Source: Streptomyces phaeochromogenes (lineage in GTDB: Bacteria > Actinomycetota > Actinomycetes > Streptomycetales > Streptomycetaceae). Taken from it: DNA of 38,142 nucleotides. The notes under the pieces are model-generated. The model worked only from the letters and a program-made list of their open reading frames with translations, did no database searches and had not been told where the DNA came from. The stretch covers positions 1 through 38,142 of the forward strand of contig NZ_LIQZ01000187.1 of NCBI RefSeq assembly GCF_001418655.1. Direction: 5' to 3'. The translations under genes were made by a program, and so were the position numbers. Below, in pieces: positions 1 to 8,274 of the stretch; within the stretch, counting starts at the first letter, position 1; each line of letters begins with the position of its first letter.

Positions 1-2
1 CA

Positions 3-119
3 CCCGCCCCTTCAGCCCCCCTCAAGGCTTCGGGCCCGCCCGCGGCAGCGGACGGGCCCGAGGCCTCGGAGGAGGTGTTCGTGGCCGGGAGGGCGGTCAC
101 AGTGGCCCCGTGCCGTTGA
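3..119 (+). CDS. C-terminal fragment of an unidentified protein (partial)
   Basis: A frame open from the left edge to a TGA at 117-119 uses mostly G or C in third codon positions, as Streptomyces genes do. The visible tail is Ala/Pro/Gly-rich and ends in EEVFVAGRAVTVAPCR. No start or domain is inside the window, so I cannot name it. A hairpin beginning at the stop codon supports a real gene end here. It could also be chance open frame in GC-rich DNA. Confidence 0.35.
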   Translation, partial: PAPSAPLKASGPPAAADGPEASEEVFVAGRAVTVAPCR

Positions 120-148
120 GGGCGGCCGACCCCCGTGCGGCCGCCCTC
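118..148. terminator. Hairpin between convergent gene ends
   Basis: A perfect 11-bp stem (118-128 with 138-148, GAGGGCGGCCG) encloses a 9-base loop. It lies between the stop of the left-edge frame and the stop of the small minus-strand gene ending at 163, so it can serve both directions. There is no T run, as is usual for Streptomyces. Confidence 0.7.
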
Positions 149-162
149 ACCCGCTCCGGCGC

Positions 163-357
163 TCACGCGACGCGGGTGGACCGGGACCTGCGGTGGTGCC
201 GGCTATGCACCCGCCCCTCGGCTTCGTCGCGGCCGGATCGTGCGGCCTCGCGCCTGGCGGCGCGGCGGCTGCGGACGGCCTCGCGGACCAGTCGGTAGTT
301 GTCGGCCTCGCGGATCATCTCCGCGGTGCGGATCTGCTGGAGCTCGTACTCGAACAT
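163..357 (-). CDS. Small basic conserved protein, 64 aa
   Basis: This encodes a 64-residue protein beginning MFEYELQQIRTAEMIREADN and ending in a strongly basic Arg/His-rich tail (HSRHHRRSRSTRVA). The ATG at 357 is chosen because GAGGGG sits seven bases upstream; a longer upstream frame has no such site and its sequence looks non-coding. The first 30 residues look helical and charged. Short proteins of this type are common in actinomycetes, from general knowledge, but no function is known to me. The Arg-rich tail could bind nucleic acid, which is a guess. It stands alone, with a terminator directly downstream. Confidence 0.72.
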   Translation of the reverse strand: MFEYELQQIRTAEMIREADNYRLVREAVRSRRAARREAARSGRDEAEGRVHSRHHRRSRSTRVA

Positions 358-470
358 CTCGTACCCCTCGTGAAGTGTTGTTTCCGGCTTCGCTCTGTTG
401 CGATGCCTCAACCTTCGTCTCCAAGGGGGGTGCGCCACATCGGGAGAGTTCCGCATCTTGAGCGCACGAA

Positions 471-515
471 GGGCCTTAGGCCCGCCGTGGATGGCCTACG
501 GCGGGCCTAAGGCCC
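471..515. terminator. Strong hairpin after the membrane protein gene
   Basis: A perfect 18-bp stem (471-488 with 498-515; inner bases CCCGCCGT/ACGGCGGG) closes a 9-base loop. It begins 18 bases beyond the stop of the minus-strand gene ending at 534 and is its likely terminator. Confidence 0.87.
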
Positions 516-533
516 CTCAGACGTGCGGTTTCG

Positions 534-1148
534 TCAGCTCGTGGACGGCATGCCGAGCAGGATGTCGGAGTACTTGAGCGCGGCCAGCAGAAGGCCGACG
601 ACGCCGAGCGCGACACCCGCCCAGGCGACCGACTTGACCCACGGGGCCTGCGCCGGAATCCGGTCGGGGTTGCCGAACGCGGGCCGGACCAGCACCACGA
701 CGCCGACGATCAGCGCGGTCAGCGCGAAGAACCCGGCGACCAGCGCGTTGGCGTTCCAGGAGTCGGCGTAGACCTGCTTGATCTGCTCGGCCACACCGGC
801 GCTCTGCGCGGTCTCCAGCTGGCCGTACAGCGAGTCGCGCGCCTGCGCGATGGTGCCGACCCAGCTGCCGGTCAGCGACACGACACCGAGTCCGGCGGAT
901 ACGACGGCGGCGGCACCCAGGCCCACGCCGGAACCGCGCTCGGCCGCGACCACGGCCTCGTCGTCGATCTCGTCCTCGCCGAGGACCTCGGAGTCGGCCT
1001 GGTCGTCGGCCGTCTCGGCGGCCTCGGCCTCCTCGACCTCCCCGATCGCGGCCGTCCCGTCGCCCTTGCTGAGCTTCACGGCCTCCTCGTCGCGCTGTGC
1101 CTCGGTGCCGGTCTTGGTTCCGGCTTCGTCCTCTGTCTTGGTTCCCAT
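534..1148 (-). CDS. Membrane protein with acidic N-terminal half, 204 aa
   Basis: The first 80 or so residues are hydrophilic and rich in Glu, Asp, Ala and Thr. Three hydrophobic segments follow: near residues 88-105 (GLGAAAVVSAGLGVVSL), 135-155 (ALVAGFFALTALIVGVVVLV) and 175-195 (VAWAGVALGVVGLLLAA). The likely arrangement is a cytoplasmic acidic region anchored by three helices, but no known domain is recognised. The ATG at 1148 is used; an in-frame GTG at 1157 adds three residues, and neither has a well spaced SD. It is followed by a strong terminator and is probably monocistronic. Function unknown. Confidence 0.75.
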   Translation of the reverse strand: MGTKTEDEAGTKTGTEAQRDEEAVKLSKGDGTAAIGEVEEAEAAETADDQADSEVLGEDEIDDEAVVAAERGSGVGLGAAAVVSAGLGVVSLTGSWVGTIAQARDSLYGQLETAQSAGVAEQIKQVYADSWNANALVAGFFALTALIVGVVVLVRPAFGNPDRIPAQAPWVKSVAWAGVALGVVGLLLAALKYSDILLGMPSTS

Positions 1149-1268
1149 GCTCCGCACCGTACGGACGCTGTCTGAGAATTTCTTAAAGATCCCAAGATCC
1201 TCACGCGCCGGGCGGCTTTTCGCCCTACTCGGCGCCCGTACGCCACCGCCCCGAGCACGGTCGGGACG

Positions 1269-1835
1269 TCACTTCCAGGCACGCGCGCGTGCGGCACGCC
1301 ACTCGGGCGCGAGCACCGACCACACTTCCGTGTCCTGGCGTACGCCCCGGTACGGGAAGCTCTCCCTGAGCACCCCGTCGCGGTTCATGCCGAGCCGCCG
1401 CGCCACGTTGATGCTCGGTTCGTTGGCGGACGACGCCTGCCACTCGACGCGGTGGATGCCCCGCTCCTCGACGGCCCAGTCGATGAGGATCCGCATGGCG
1501 CGCGTGACCAGTCCGCGTCCCGCGCCGGCCGGCTCCAGCCAGCAGCCGACCTCGCAGGTGCCCCGCTCGGCGTCGAAGTGGAGGAATAGCACCCCGCCGA
1601 CCAGCTTCCCCTCCAGCCACAGCCCGTGCAGGCTGCCGTTGTCGGTGGCGCGCTTGTCGGCGTACCCCTGAAGGAGCTCCTTCGCGGAGTCGACGTCGAC
1701 GGCCTTGGTCCCGAACGGAATGTGCTGCCCGATGAACTCGCGCCCCCGGTCGAGGTGCGCCAGGAACTCCGCCGCGTGCCACGGTTCCAGGGGCCGCAGT
1801 TCGGCGCCGTCGTCACCCAGGGATATCGCGTACAT
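1269..1835 (-). CDS. GNAT N-acetyltransferase, RimJ/RimL type
   Basis: This 188-residue protein matches the RimJ/RimL branch of the GNAT fold, which moves an acetyl group from acetyl-CoA to an amine, often a protein N-terminus or small molecule. The acetyl-CoA loop is PAGAGRGL near residues 102-109, preceded by the strand CEVGCWLE. The late NEPSINVARRLGM segment (138-150) is the usual end of the fold. The start overlaps the end of the MMPL transporter gene by 23 bases, with GGAG eight bases before the ATG, so translation is probably coupled. The pairing suggests modification of the exported compound or self-protection, but that is inference; the substrate cannot be told. Confidence 0.9.
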   Translation of the reverse strand: MYAISLGDDGAELRPLEPWHAAEFLAHLDRGREFIGQHIPFGTKAVDVDSAKELLQGYADKRATDNGSLHGLWLEGKLVGGVLFLHFDAERGTCEVGCWLEPAGAGRGLVTRAMRILIDWAVEERGIHRVEWQASSANEPSINVARRLGMNRDGVLRESFPYRGVRQDTEVWSVLAPEWRAARARAWK

Positions 1836-4068
1836 CCTGCTGCTGCTCCTTCACGAGTACCTCCACGAGCGCGTCCTCGCGCGCCCTCGGGATCCTCGCA
1901 CGGCCCTCGGCGTCGACGGTACGGATTTCCGGCGGCTCGATGCTGATGCGCGGCAGGCGCCGGTCGAGCCAGCGGGGCAGCCACCAGTTGGCGCCGCCCA
2001 GCATGTGCATCAGGGCCGGCACCAGGAGCGTACGCAGCACGAAGGCGTCGAGGGCGACGGCCGCGGCGAGCGCTATGCCGAACATCGCGATGACGCGGTC
2101 GCCGCTGAGCACGAAGGCCAGGAAGACCGAGATCATGATCACGGCGGCGGAGTTGATCACCCGCCCGGTCTCGGCGAGGCCCACGCGGACGGCCCGCCGG
2201 TTGTCGCCGGTCTCCAGCCACTCCTCGTACATCCTGCTGACCAGGAACACCTGGTAGTCCATGGAGAGTCCGAAGAGCACGGAGACCATGATCACGGGCA
2301 GGAAGGGCTCGATCGGGCCGGCCCGGCCGAGGCCCAGGAGTTCGCTGCCCCAGCCCCACTGGAAGATCGCGACGACGACTCCGAAGGAGGCGGTGACGGC
2401 CGCGATGTTCATCGCCGCGGCCTTCAGCGGGATGCCGATGGAGCGGAAGGCGAGCAGCAGCAGGACGCAGCCGAGGCCGACGACGACGCCCACGAAGAGG
2501 GGTAGTTTGCCGACGATGACGTCGGCGAAGTCGTCGTACGAGGCGGTCATGCCGCCGACCTGCAGGTCGAGCGTGGTCCCGGTCTCTGCCTGAGGCAGCA
2601 CGTCGTCGCGCAGCCGGTCGACGAGGTCGCTGGTCCGCTCGGACTGCGGCGAGGACGTCGGTACGACGCTGAGATAGGCGGTGTCGCCCGCGTTGTTGTA
2701 CGTCACCGGGGTCGCACTCCGGACGCCCTCGGTCGCCCTGAGCGTGGCGTCGAGGTTGTCGAGGGCGACCCGGTCCTGGGCCCCGCCGACGTGTGTGACG
2801 AGGGTCAGCGACCCGTTCAGACCGGGTCCGAAGCCGTCGGCGAGCAGGTCGTACGCCTGCCGTGTGGTGGCCGTCTCCGGGTTGTTGCCCTGGTCGGAGG
2901 TGCCCAGGTGCAGGGAGAAGGTCGGGATCGCGAGCAGGGCGATGACGGCCAGGGCGACACCGCCCAGAAGCTTGGGGTGCTTTTCGACGAAGGCGGACCA
3001 GCGGGCGGCGAGCCCGGCGGGGATCTCCGGCTGGGGGCCGTGCTCCTCCAGGCGGCGGCGCTCACGGCGGCTGAGGGCGCGCATGCCGATGAAGGAGAGG
3101 AGCGCGGGCAGCAGGGTCACGGAGGCCGCGACGGTGAGGACCACGGTGAGGGACGCGGCGATCGCGACGCCGTTGAGGAAGCCGAGCCGCAGTATGAGCA
3201 TGCCGAGCAGGGCGATACAGACGGTGGCGCCCGCGAAGACGACCGCGCGCCCGGTGGTGGCCACCGCGTTCCGTGCGGCCTCCTCCACGGAGAGTCCGCG
3301 TTTCAGGCCCCGCCGGTGTCTGGTCACGATGAACAGCGCGTAGTCGATGCCCACACCGAGTCCGATCAGCATGCCGAGCATCGGCGCGAAGTCGGCGACG
3401 GTCATCGCGTGCCCGAGGAGCGCGATCCCCGCGTACGCCGTGCCGACGCTGACCAGGGCCGTGGCGATGGGCAGCAGCGAGGCGGCCAGGGAGCCGAAGG
3501 CGAGGAAGAGGACCACGGCGGCGACGATCACCCCGACGACCTCGGCGATGTGGCCGCCCGACGACTCGGTGAGGGCGACGGCCTGGCCGCCCAGCTCCAC
3601 CTGGAGTCCGTCCGTCGCGGCGGCCTTCGCGGTGTCGACGACGGCCGTTGCCTCGCCCTGGTCGATGTCCTCGGCCGGGTCGTCGAACGTCACGGTGGCG
3701 TAGGCCGTATGTCCGTCGCCGCTGATCTGGCCCGCGCCGTGGCCCTTGTACGGGCTGTCGACCGCGGCCACTCCGGGCAGGTCGGCGATCTTGTCGAGGG
3801 TGTGGCTCATGGTCTGCTCGACGTCCGCGGCACGGACCGTGCCGGCGGTGGTGTGCCAGACAACGGTGTCGCTGTCGCCGCCGAGGCCGGGGAAACCGTC
3901 CTGGAGGAGCTGGCTGGCGCGGCCCGATTCGGTGCCGGGCGCCTCGTAGTCGTTCGAGTACGCGGTTCCGGTGACGGCAGCGGCGGCGGTGATCCCGCCG
4001 AAGGCGAGGAGCCAGAGAAGTACGGCGACGAGGCGGTGCTGGACACACCAACGTGCTAGAGCTGCCAC
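1813..4068 (-). CDS. MMPL-family RND transporter
   Basis: A 751-residue inner-membrane exporter of the MMPL/RND superfamily. These proteins use the proton gradient to export lipids, metabolites or drugs. It has the duplicated layout: an N-terminal helix, an extracytoplasmic domain, five helices, then the same again. The proton-relay motifs are visible as GIDYALF in the first half and SMDYQVFLVSRMYEEW in the second. The GTG at 4068 is chosen because AGGGGAG lies about eight bases upstream and the protein then begins VAALARWCVQHRLVAVLL, typical for the family. An ATG at 4176 would add 36 hydrophilic residues. A GNAT gene overlaps its 3' end. Two inverted repeats lie upstream (4141-4164, 4266-4295). 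The substrate is unknown. Confidence 0.93.
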   Translation of the reverse strand: MAALARWCVQHRLVAVLLWLLAFGGITAAAAVTGTAYSNDYEAPGTESGRASQLLQDGFPGLGGDSDTVVWHTTAGTVRAADVEQTMSHTLDKIADLPGVAAVDSPYKGHGAGQISGDGHTAYATVTFDDPAEDIDQGEATAVVDTAKAAATDGLQVELGGQAVALTESSGGHIAEVVGVIVAAVVLFLAFGSLAASLLPIATALVSVGTAYAGIALLGHAMTVADFAPMLGMLIGLGVGIDYALFIVTRHRRGLKRGLSVEEAARNAVATTGRAVVFAGATVCIALLGMLILRLGFLNGVAIAASLTVVLTVAASVTLLPALLSFIGMRALSRRERRRLEEHGPQPEIPAGLAARWSAFVEKHPKLLGGVALAVIALLAIPTFSLHLGTSDQGNNPETATTRQAYDLLADGFGPGLNGSLTLVTHVGGAQDRVALDNLDATLRATEGVRSATPVTYNNAGDTAYLSVVPTSSPQSERTSDLVDRLRDDVLPQAETGTTLDLQVGGMTASYDDFADVIVGKLPLFVGVVVGLGCVLLLLAFRSIGIPLKAAAMNIAAVTASFGVVVAIFQWGWGSELLGLGRAGPIEPFLPVIMVSVLFGLSMDYQVFLVSRMYEEWLETGDNRRAVRVGLAETGRVINSAAVIMISVFLAFVLSGDRVIAMFGIALAAAVALDAFVLRTLLVPALMHMLGGANWWLPRWLDRRLPRISIEPPEIRTVDAEGRARIPRAREDALVEVLVKEQQQDVRDIPG

Positions 4069-4140
4069 GGACGAGCTCCCCTGGGTGTTTTGTGGATCTT
4101 TATCGGGAGCTGCCCGCAAAGAACGCATGACCAATTCGTT

Positions 4141-4164
4141 ATCACTCTTGCAGCCGAAAGTGAT
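4141..4164. promoter_or_regulatory. Inverted repeat upstream of the MMPL gene, possible operator
   Basis: ATCACT and AGTGAT form a perfect inverted repeat separated by 12 bases, about 75 bases upstream of the MMPL start. The site is AT-richer than its surroundings. Size and position fit a dimeric repressor site, but no regulator gene is adjacent. Confidence 0.3.
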
Positions 4165-4265
4165 CGTTAGCCGCATTCGTGGGTTTACTCACAGGAGTGC
4201 GAGGCAGTTCACACGACAATCCAATGAACTCTGTCGCCCCACACGGCGTCCGCCGGCACGCCAAT

Positions 4266-4295
4266 GGGGGGTACATCGGTCCCGATGCACCCCCC
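4266..4295. promoter_or_regulatory. 30-base near-perfect palindrome
   Basis: GGGGGGT-A-CATCGG faces CCGATG-C-ACCCCCC with one mismatched pair and only two central bases. The tight centre argues for a protein-binding palindrome rather than an RNA hairpin. It lies about 200 bases upstream of the MMPL gene. Role unknown. Confidence 0.35.
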
Positions 4296-4418
4296 GATCG
4301 CCCTACACGCGGTAGGAGTGAGCGGCCTCAAGGACTTGTACGCACGAGAGCTCGACGGCGTTCAGCTCGTCCCCTCGGTGAGCGCACCGCAGCGGGCTCA
4401 GCCCTCAGGACGGAACGC

Positions 4419-4462
4419 CGAAGGGGGCGTGCACCTGAAGACTCAGGTGCACGCCCCCTTCG
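4419..4462. terminator. gatB terminator hairpin
   Basis: A perfect 20-bp stem (4419-4438 with 4443-4462) closes the 4-base loop AGAC. It begins 20 bases beyond the gatB stop. It is the longest perfect terminator-type stem in the window and should end the gatCAB transcript. Confidence 0.92.
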
Positions 4463-4481
4463 CTGGAGAAGGAGCGAGGGC

Positions 4482-5993
4482 TCAGCCCTCGACGCCCAGC
4501 TTCTCCAGGATGAGCTCCTTGACGCGGGCCGCGTCGGCCTGCCCGCGCGTGGCCTTCATGACCGCGCCCACCAGGGCGCCGACGGCGGCGACCTTGCCGC
4601 CGCGGATCTTGTCCGCGATGGCCGCGTTGCCGGCGATGGCCTCCTCGACGGCCGTCGTCAGGGCGCCCTCGTCGGAGACGACCTTCAGACCGCGCTTCTC
4701 GACGACCTCGTCCGGGGTGCCCTCGCCCTTGAGGACGCCCTCGATGACCTGGCGGGCCAGCTTGTCGTTGAGGGAGCCCTCGTTGACCAGGGCCGTCACC
4801 CGGGCGACCTGCTCGGGCGTGATGGCCAGCGCGTCCAGGGACACGCCCGACTCGTTGGCCGTGCGCGCCAGTTCGCCCATCCACCACTTGCGGGCGGATG
4901 CCGCGTCGGCGCCCGCCGCGATGGTGGCGACGATGGAGTCGATGGCACCCGCGTTGAGGATCGACTGCATGTCGTGGGCGGTGATGCCCCACTCCTCGCG
5001 CAGCCGGTTGCGCCTGGCCAGCGGCTGCTCGGGCAGACCCGCGCGCAGCTCCTCGACCCACTCACGGGACGGGGCGACCGGCACGAGGTCCGGCTCGGGG
5101 AAGTAGCGGTAGTCCTCCGCCTCCTCCTTCACGCGGCCCGAGGTCGTGGACCCGGTGTCCTCGTGGAAGTGGCGGGTCTCCTGGATGATCGTTCCGCCGG
5201 AGTTCAGCACCGCGGCGTGCCGCTGGATCTCGAAGCGGGCGGCGCGCTCGACGGACCGCAGCGAGTTGACGTTCTTGGTCTCGCTCCGGGTGCCGAACTT
5301 CTCGCGGCCGTGCGGGCGCAGCGACAGGTTCACGTCGCAGCGCATCTGGCCCTGCTCCATGCGGGCTTCGGAGACCCCGAGCGCCTTGATGAGCTCGCGC
5401 AGCTCGGCGACGTACGCCTTGGCGACCTCGGGAGCGCGCTCGCCGGCGCCCTCGATCGGCTTGGTGACGATCTCGATGAGCGGGATGCCGGCGCGGTTGT
5501 AGTCGAGCAGCGAGTGCGAGGCGCCGTGGATTCGGCCGGTCGCGCCGCCGACGTGCAGCGACTTGCCGGTGTCCTCCTCCATGTGGGCGCGCTCGATCTC
5601 CACGCGGAAGACCTCGCCGTCCTCCAGCTGGACGTCCAGATAGCCGTTGAAGGCGATCGGCTCGTCGTACTGGGAGGTCTGGAAGTTCTTCGGCATGTCC
5701 GGATAGAAGTAGTTCTTCCGGGCGAAGCGGCACCACTCGGCGATCTCGCAGTGCAGCGCGAGACCGATCTTGATCGCGGACTCGACGCCGACCGCGTTGA
5801 CGACCGGCAGCGCGCCGGGCATGCCGAGGCAGGTCGGGCAGGCCTGCGAGTTGGGCTCTGCGCCCAGCTCGGTGGAACAGCCGCAGAACATCTTGGTCTT
5901 GGTGCCGAGTTCGACATGGACTTCGAGGCCCATGACGGGGTCGTACGACGCCAGCGCGTCCTCGTACGACACCAGGTCAGTCGTGACAGTCAC
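4482..5993 (-). CDS. gatB: Asp-tRNA(Asn)/Glu-tRNA(Gln) amidotransferase subunit B
   Basis: GatB is the tRNA-binding and kinase subunit of the GatCAB complex. It activates Glu or Asp mischarged on tRNA(Gln) or tRNA(Asn) with ATP and then receives ammonia from GatA. The signature GLEVHVELGTKTKMFCGCS lies near residues 22-40. Four cysteines (37, 39, 52, 55) form the expected zinc site. The C-terminal helical YqeY-like tail runs to 503 residues, the usual length. The start is the GTG at 5993, giving TVTTDLVSYED after the initiator; GAGAGGGA lies upstream. The gene is last in the gat cluster, 16 bases after the small membrane gene and before a strong terminator. Confidence 0.97.
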   Translation of the reverse strand: MTVTTDLVSYEDALASYDPVMGLEVHVELGTKTKMFCGCSTELGAEPNSQACPTCLGMPGALPVVNAVGVESAIKIGLALHCEIAEWCRFARKNYFYPDMPKNFQTSQYDEPIAFNGYLDVQLEDGEVFRVEIERAHMEEDTGKSLHVGGATGRIHGASHSLLDYNRAGIPLIEIVTKPIEGAGERAPEVAKAYVAELRELIKALGVSEARMEQGQMRCDVNLSLRPHGREKFGTRSETKNVNSLRSVERAARFEIQRHAAVLNSGGTIIQETRHFHEDTGSTTSGRVKEEAEDYRYFPEPDLVPVAPSREWVEELRAGLPEQPLARRNRLREEWGITAHDMQSILNAGAIDSIVATIAAGADAASARKWWMGELARTANESGVSLDALAITPEQVARVTALVNEGSLNDKLARQVIEGVLKGEGTPDEVVEKRGLKVVSDEGALTTAVEEAIAGNAAIADKIRGGKVAAVGALVGAVMKATRGQADAARVKELILEKLGVEG

Positions 5994-6009
5994 GGTGAAA
6001 CTTTCCCTC

Positions 6010-6252
6010 TCAGCCCAGCAGGACGTCGTCGTCACCGAGGCGCTTGAGCTCCCGGTAGATGATCGCAAGGCCGGTGACGATGGCGGCGGCGGAAACGGCG
6101 GCGTCGATGAGCCTCAGGGTGTCCCCGTCACTGCGGGCCAGCTTGGCCTGCTTGGCGACGCTGATCGCGCCGAACGCTGTACTGCCGAGAGACAGGTACA
6201 GCCCCTTCTTCGACTTCTTGAAGTTCTTTGCCTTGTTGGCCGTGGCACTCAC
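6010..6252 (-). CDS. Small predicted membrane protein inside the gat cluster, 80 aa
   Basis: An 80-residue protein starts at a GTG whose bases overlap the gatA stop codon (GTGA, a 4-base overlap), with AGGAGG about ten bases upstream. Its N-terminus is basic (NKAKNFKKSKKG), followed by two hydrophobic stretches, roughly YLSLGSTAFGAISVA and LIDAAVSAAAIVTGLAIIYREL. That suggests a small membrane protein with the positive end in the cytoplasm. I do not recognise the family. The overlap with gatA and the 16-base gap to gatB mean it is co-translated with tRNA amidotransferase subunits, though nothing in its sequence ties it to that reaction. It may be a passenger gene. Confidence 0.82.
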   Translation of the reverse strand: MSATANKAKNFKKSKKGLYLSLGSTAFGAISVAKQAKLARSDGDTLRLIDAAVSAAAIVTGLAIIYRELKRLGDDDVLLG

Positions 6253-7754
6253 AACGACGGAGCCTCCTCGATCAGCGGGTGCCCCCAGCGTTCCACGAAC
6301 GCGGCCTCGACGGCGGCTCCCACCTTGTAAAGGCGGTCGTCCTGCATCGCGGGGGCGATGATCTGCAGGCCCACGGGCAGGTTGTCCTCCGGCGCGAGAC
6401 CGCAGGGCAGCGACATCGCGGCGTTGCCCGCGAGGTTCGTCGGAATGGTGCACAGGTCGGCGAGGTACATCGCCATGGGGTCGTCGGCGCGCTCGCCGAT
6501 CGGGAAGGCGGTGGTCGGCGTGGTGGGCGACACGATCACGTCCACCTGCTCGAACGCCTTCTCGAAGTCGCGCGTGATGAGCGTACGGACCTTCTGGGCG
6601 CTGCCGTAGTACGCGTCGTAGTAGCCGGAGCTGAGCGCGTACGTGCCGAGCATGATGCGGCGCTTGACCTCGTCGCCGAAGCCCGCCTCACGGGTGAGGG
6701 CGGTGACCTCCTCGGCGGAGTGCGTGCCGTCGTCGCCGGTGCGCAGGCCGTAGCGCAGGCCGTCGAAGCGGGCGAGGTTGCTCGAACACTCGGACGGGGC
6801 GATCAGGTAGTACGCCGAAAGGGCCAGGTCGAAGGACGGGCAGTCCAGCTCGACGATCTCGGCGCCCAGCTCCTTGAGGAGCGAGACGGACTCGTCGAAG
6901 CGCTGCACGACACCGGCCTGGTAGCCCTCGCCGCGGAACTGCTTGACGACACCGACCCGCATGCCTTCGACGCTGCCGTTGCGGGCGGCCTCGACGACGG
7001 CCGGGACGGGCGCGTCGATGGAGGTGGAGTCGAGGGGGTCGTGCCCGGCGATGACCTCGTGCAGGAGGGCGGCGTCGAGGACCGTGCGGGCGCAGGGCCC
7101 GCCCTGGTCGAGGGAGGACGAGAACGCGACCATGCCGTACCGCGAGACGGCGCCGTACGTCGGCTTCACGCCGACCGTGCCGGTGACGGAGGCGGGCTGG
7201 CGGATGGAGCCGCCGGTGTCCGTGCCGATGGCGAGGGGCGCCTGGTAGGAGGCGAGCGCGGCGGACGAACCGCCGCCGGAGCCGCCGGGGATGCGGGTGA
7301 GGTCCCACGGGTTCCCGGTCGGCCCGTAGGCGCTGTTCTCGGTGCTGGACCCCATGGCGAACTCGTCCATGTTGGTCTTGCCGAGAATGACGACGTCGGC
7401 AGCCTTCAGCCGCTTGGTGAGCGTCGCGTCGTACGGCGGGATCCAGCCTTCGAGGATCTTCGAGCCGACTGTCGTCGGGATGCCCTCGGTGGTGAAGATG
7501 TCCTTGAGCGCGAGGGGGACGCCGGCGAGCGGGCCGAGCTTCTCGCCCTTCGCGCGCTTCTCGTCGACGGCTCGGGCCTGGGCGAGCGCCCCGTCCCGGT
7601 CGACGTGCAGGAAGGCGTGCACCTTCTCGTCGACGGCCTCGATGCGCGCGAGGTGCGCCTCGGTGACCTCGACGGCGGTGAGCTCGCCCGCGGCGATCTT
7701 GGAGGCGATCTCCGCGGCGGTGAGCTTGATGATGTTGACGTTGCTGTCCGTCAT
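6249..7754 (-). CDS. gatA: Asp-tRNA(Asn)/Glu-tRNA(Gln) amidotransferase subunit A
   Basis: GatA is the amidase subunit. It hydrolyses glutamine and passes ammonia through a channel to GatB. The Lys-Ser-Ser catalytic triad of the amidase signature family is present: Lys84 in ALKDIFTTE, Ser159 in GGSGGGSSAALA and Ser183 in GTDTGGSIRQPAS. The length of 501 residues is normal. The start is ATG at 7754, five bases after the gatC stop. Its stop overlaps the start of the next small gene. The gatC-gatA-gatB order implies that this organism makes Gln-tRNA, and possibly Asn-tRNA, indirectly. Confidence 0.97.
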   Translation of the reverse strand: MTDSNVNIIKLTAAEIASKIAAGELTAVEVTEAHLARIEAVDEKVHAFLHVDRDGALAQARAVDEKRAKGEKLGPLAGVPLALKDIFTTEGIPTTVGSKILEGWIPPYDATLTKRLKAADVVILGKTNMDEFAMGSSTENSAYGPTGNPWDLTRIPGGSGGGSSAALASYQAPLAIGTDTGGSIRQPASVTGTVGVKPTYGAVSRYGMVAFSSSLDQGGPCARTVLDAALLHEVIAGHDPLDSTSIDAPVPAVVEAARNGSVEGMRVGVVKQFRGEGYQAGVVQRFDESVSLLKELGAEIVELDCPSFDLALSAYYLIAPSECSSNLARFDGLRYGLRTGDDGTHSAEEVTALTREAGFGDEVKRRIMLGTYALSSGYYDAYYGSAQKVRTLITRDFEKAFEQVDVIVSPTTPTTAFPIGERADDPMAMYLADLCTIPTNLAGNAAMSLPCGLAPEDNLPVGLQIIAPAMQDDRLYKVGAAVEAAFVERWGHPLIEEAPSL

Positions 7755-7759
7755 GGTGA

Positions 7760-8056
7760 TTAGTCCTCCCCCAGGATCTGCGGCACCTTGAAACGCTGCT
7801 GCTCCTGGGCCGGGGCGCCGGAGAGCGCCTGCTCGGGGGTGAGCGACGGACGGACCTCGTCCGCGCGCATGACGTTCGTCAGCGGCAGCGGGTGGGAGGT
7901 CGGCGGTACGTCTTGGTCGGCGACCTCGCTGACGCGGGCGACCGCGCCGATGATGTCGTCGAGCTGGCCGGCGAAGTGGTCGAGCTCTTCGCCCTTCAGC
8001 TCCAGACGCGCCAGCCGGGCGAGGTGGGCGACCTCCTCGCGCGTGATGCCAGGCAT
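7760..8056 (-). CDS. gatC: Asp-tRNA(Asn)/Glu-tRNA(Gln) amidotransferase subunit C
   Basis: GatC is a 98-residue helical strap that wraps GatA and stabilises the GatA-GatB interface. The N-terminal MPGITREEVAHLARLARLEL is the family hallmark, and the end KVPQILGED matches the usual C-terminus. It is first in the operon, so the promoter should lie in 8057-8300. That leader contains an imperfect hairpin (ATGAGCC...GGGCTCAT, 8171-8199) of unknown meaning. Confidence 0.95.
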   Translation of the reverse strand: MPGITREEVAHLARLARLELKGEELDHFAGQLDDIIGAVARVSEVADQDVPPTSHPLPLTNVMRADEVRPSLTPEQALSGAPAQEQQRFKVPQILGED

Positions 8057-8274
8057 GCAGCGATCCTCAGGGGTGAGTGAGTGTGGTTTGGCCCAATCCT
8101 ATGGGTCCCACGGAGATCCCCGTACATCGGTTTCCCGGGCACGGCTCGGTGGGGGACGCATGCGGGCGGTATGAGCCGTACGGGCTGTACGGGGCTCATG
8201 CACCGCACGACGAACGGACGGCCGCCTACGGCGAGGACGCCGACGGGAAACCTTCACATGTCAGGTGTGCCAAA

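Larger units (their letters stand above)
4069..4481. other. 413-base intergenic region between the MMPL gene and gatB
   Basis: This gap should hold the promoter of the MMPL gene and the gatB terminator. It contains two inverted repeats and one very strong hairpin, listed separately. A 13-base direct repeat (GGGCTCAGCCCTC) occurs at 4394-4406 and 4478-4490, one copy on each side of the terminator and the second running into the gatB 3' end. I see no convincing gene. Confidence 0.6.

Noticed and set aside
4179..6047. 622-codon plus-strand frame over gatB
   Set aside because: Antisense shadow of gatB; composition is Leu/Arg/Asp/Gly-rich with no recognisable motif.
6228..7763. 511-codon plus-strand frame over gatA
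   Set aside because: Antisense shadow of gatA, whose catalytic triad is intact on the minus strand.
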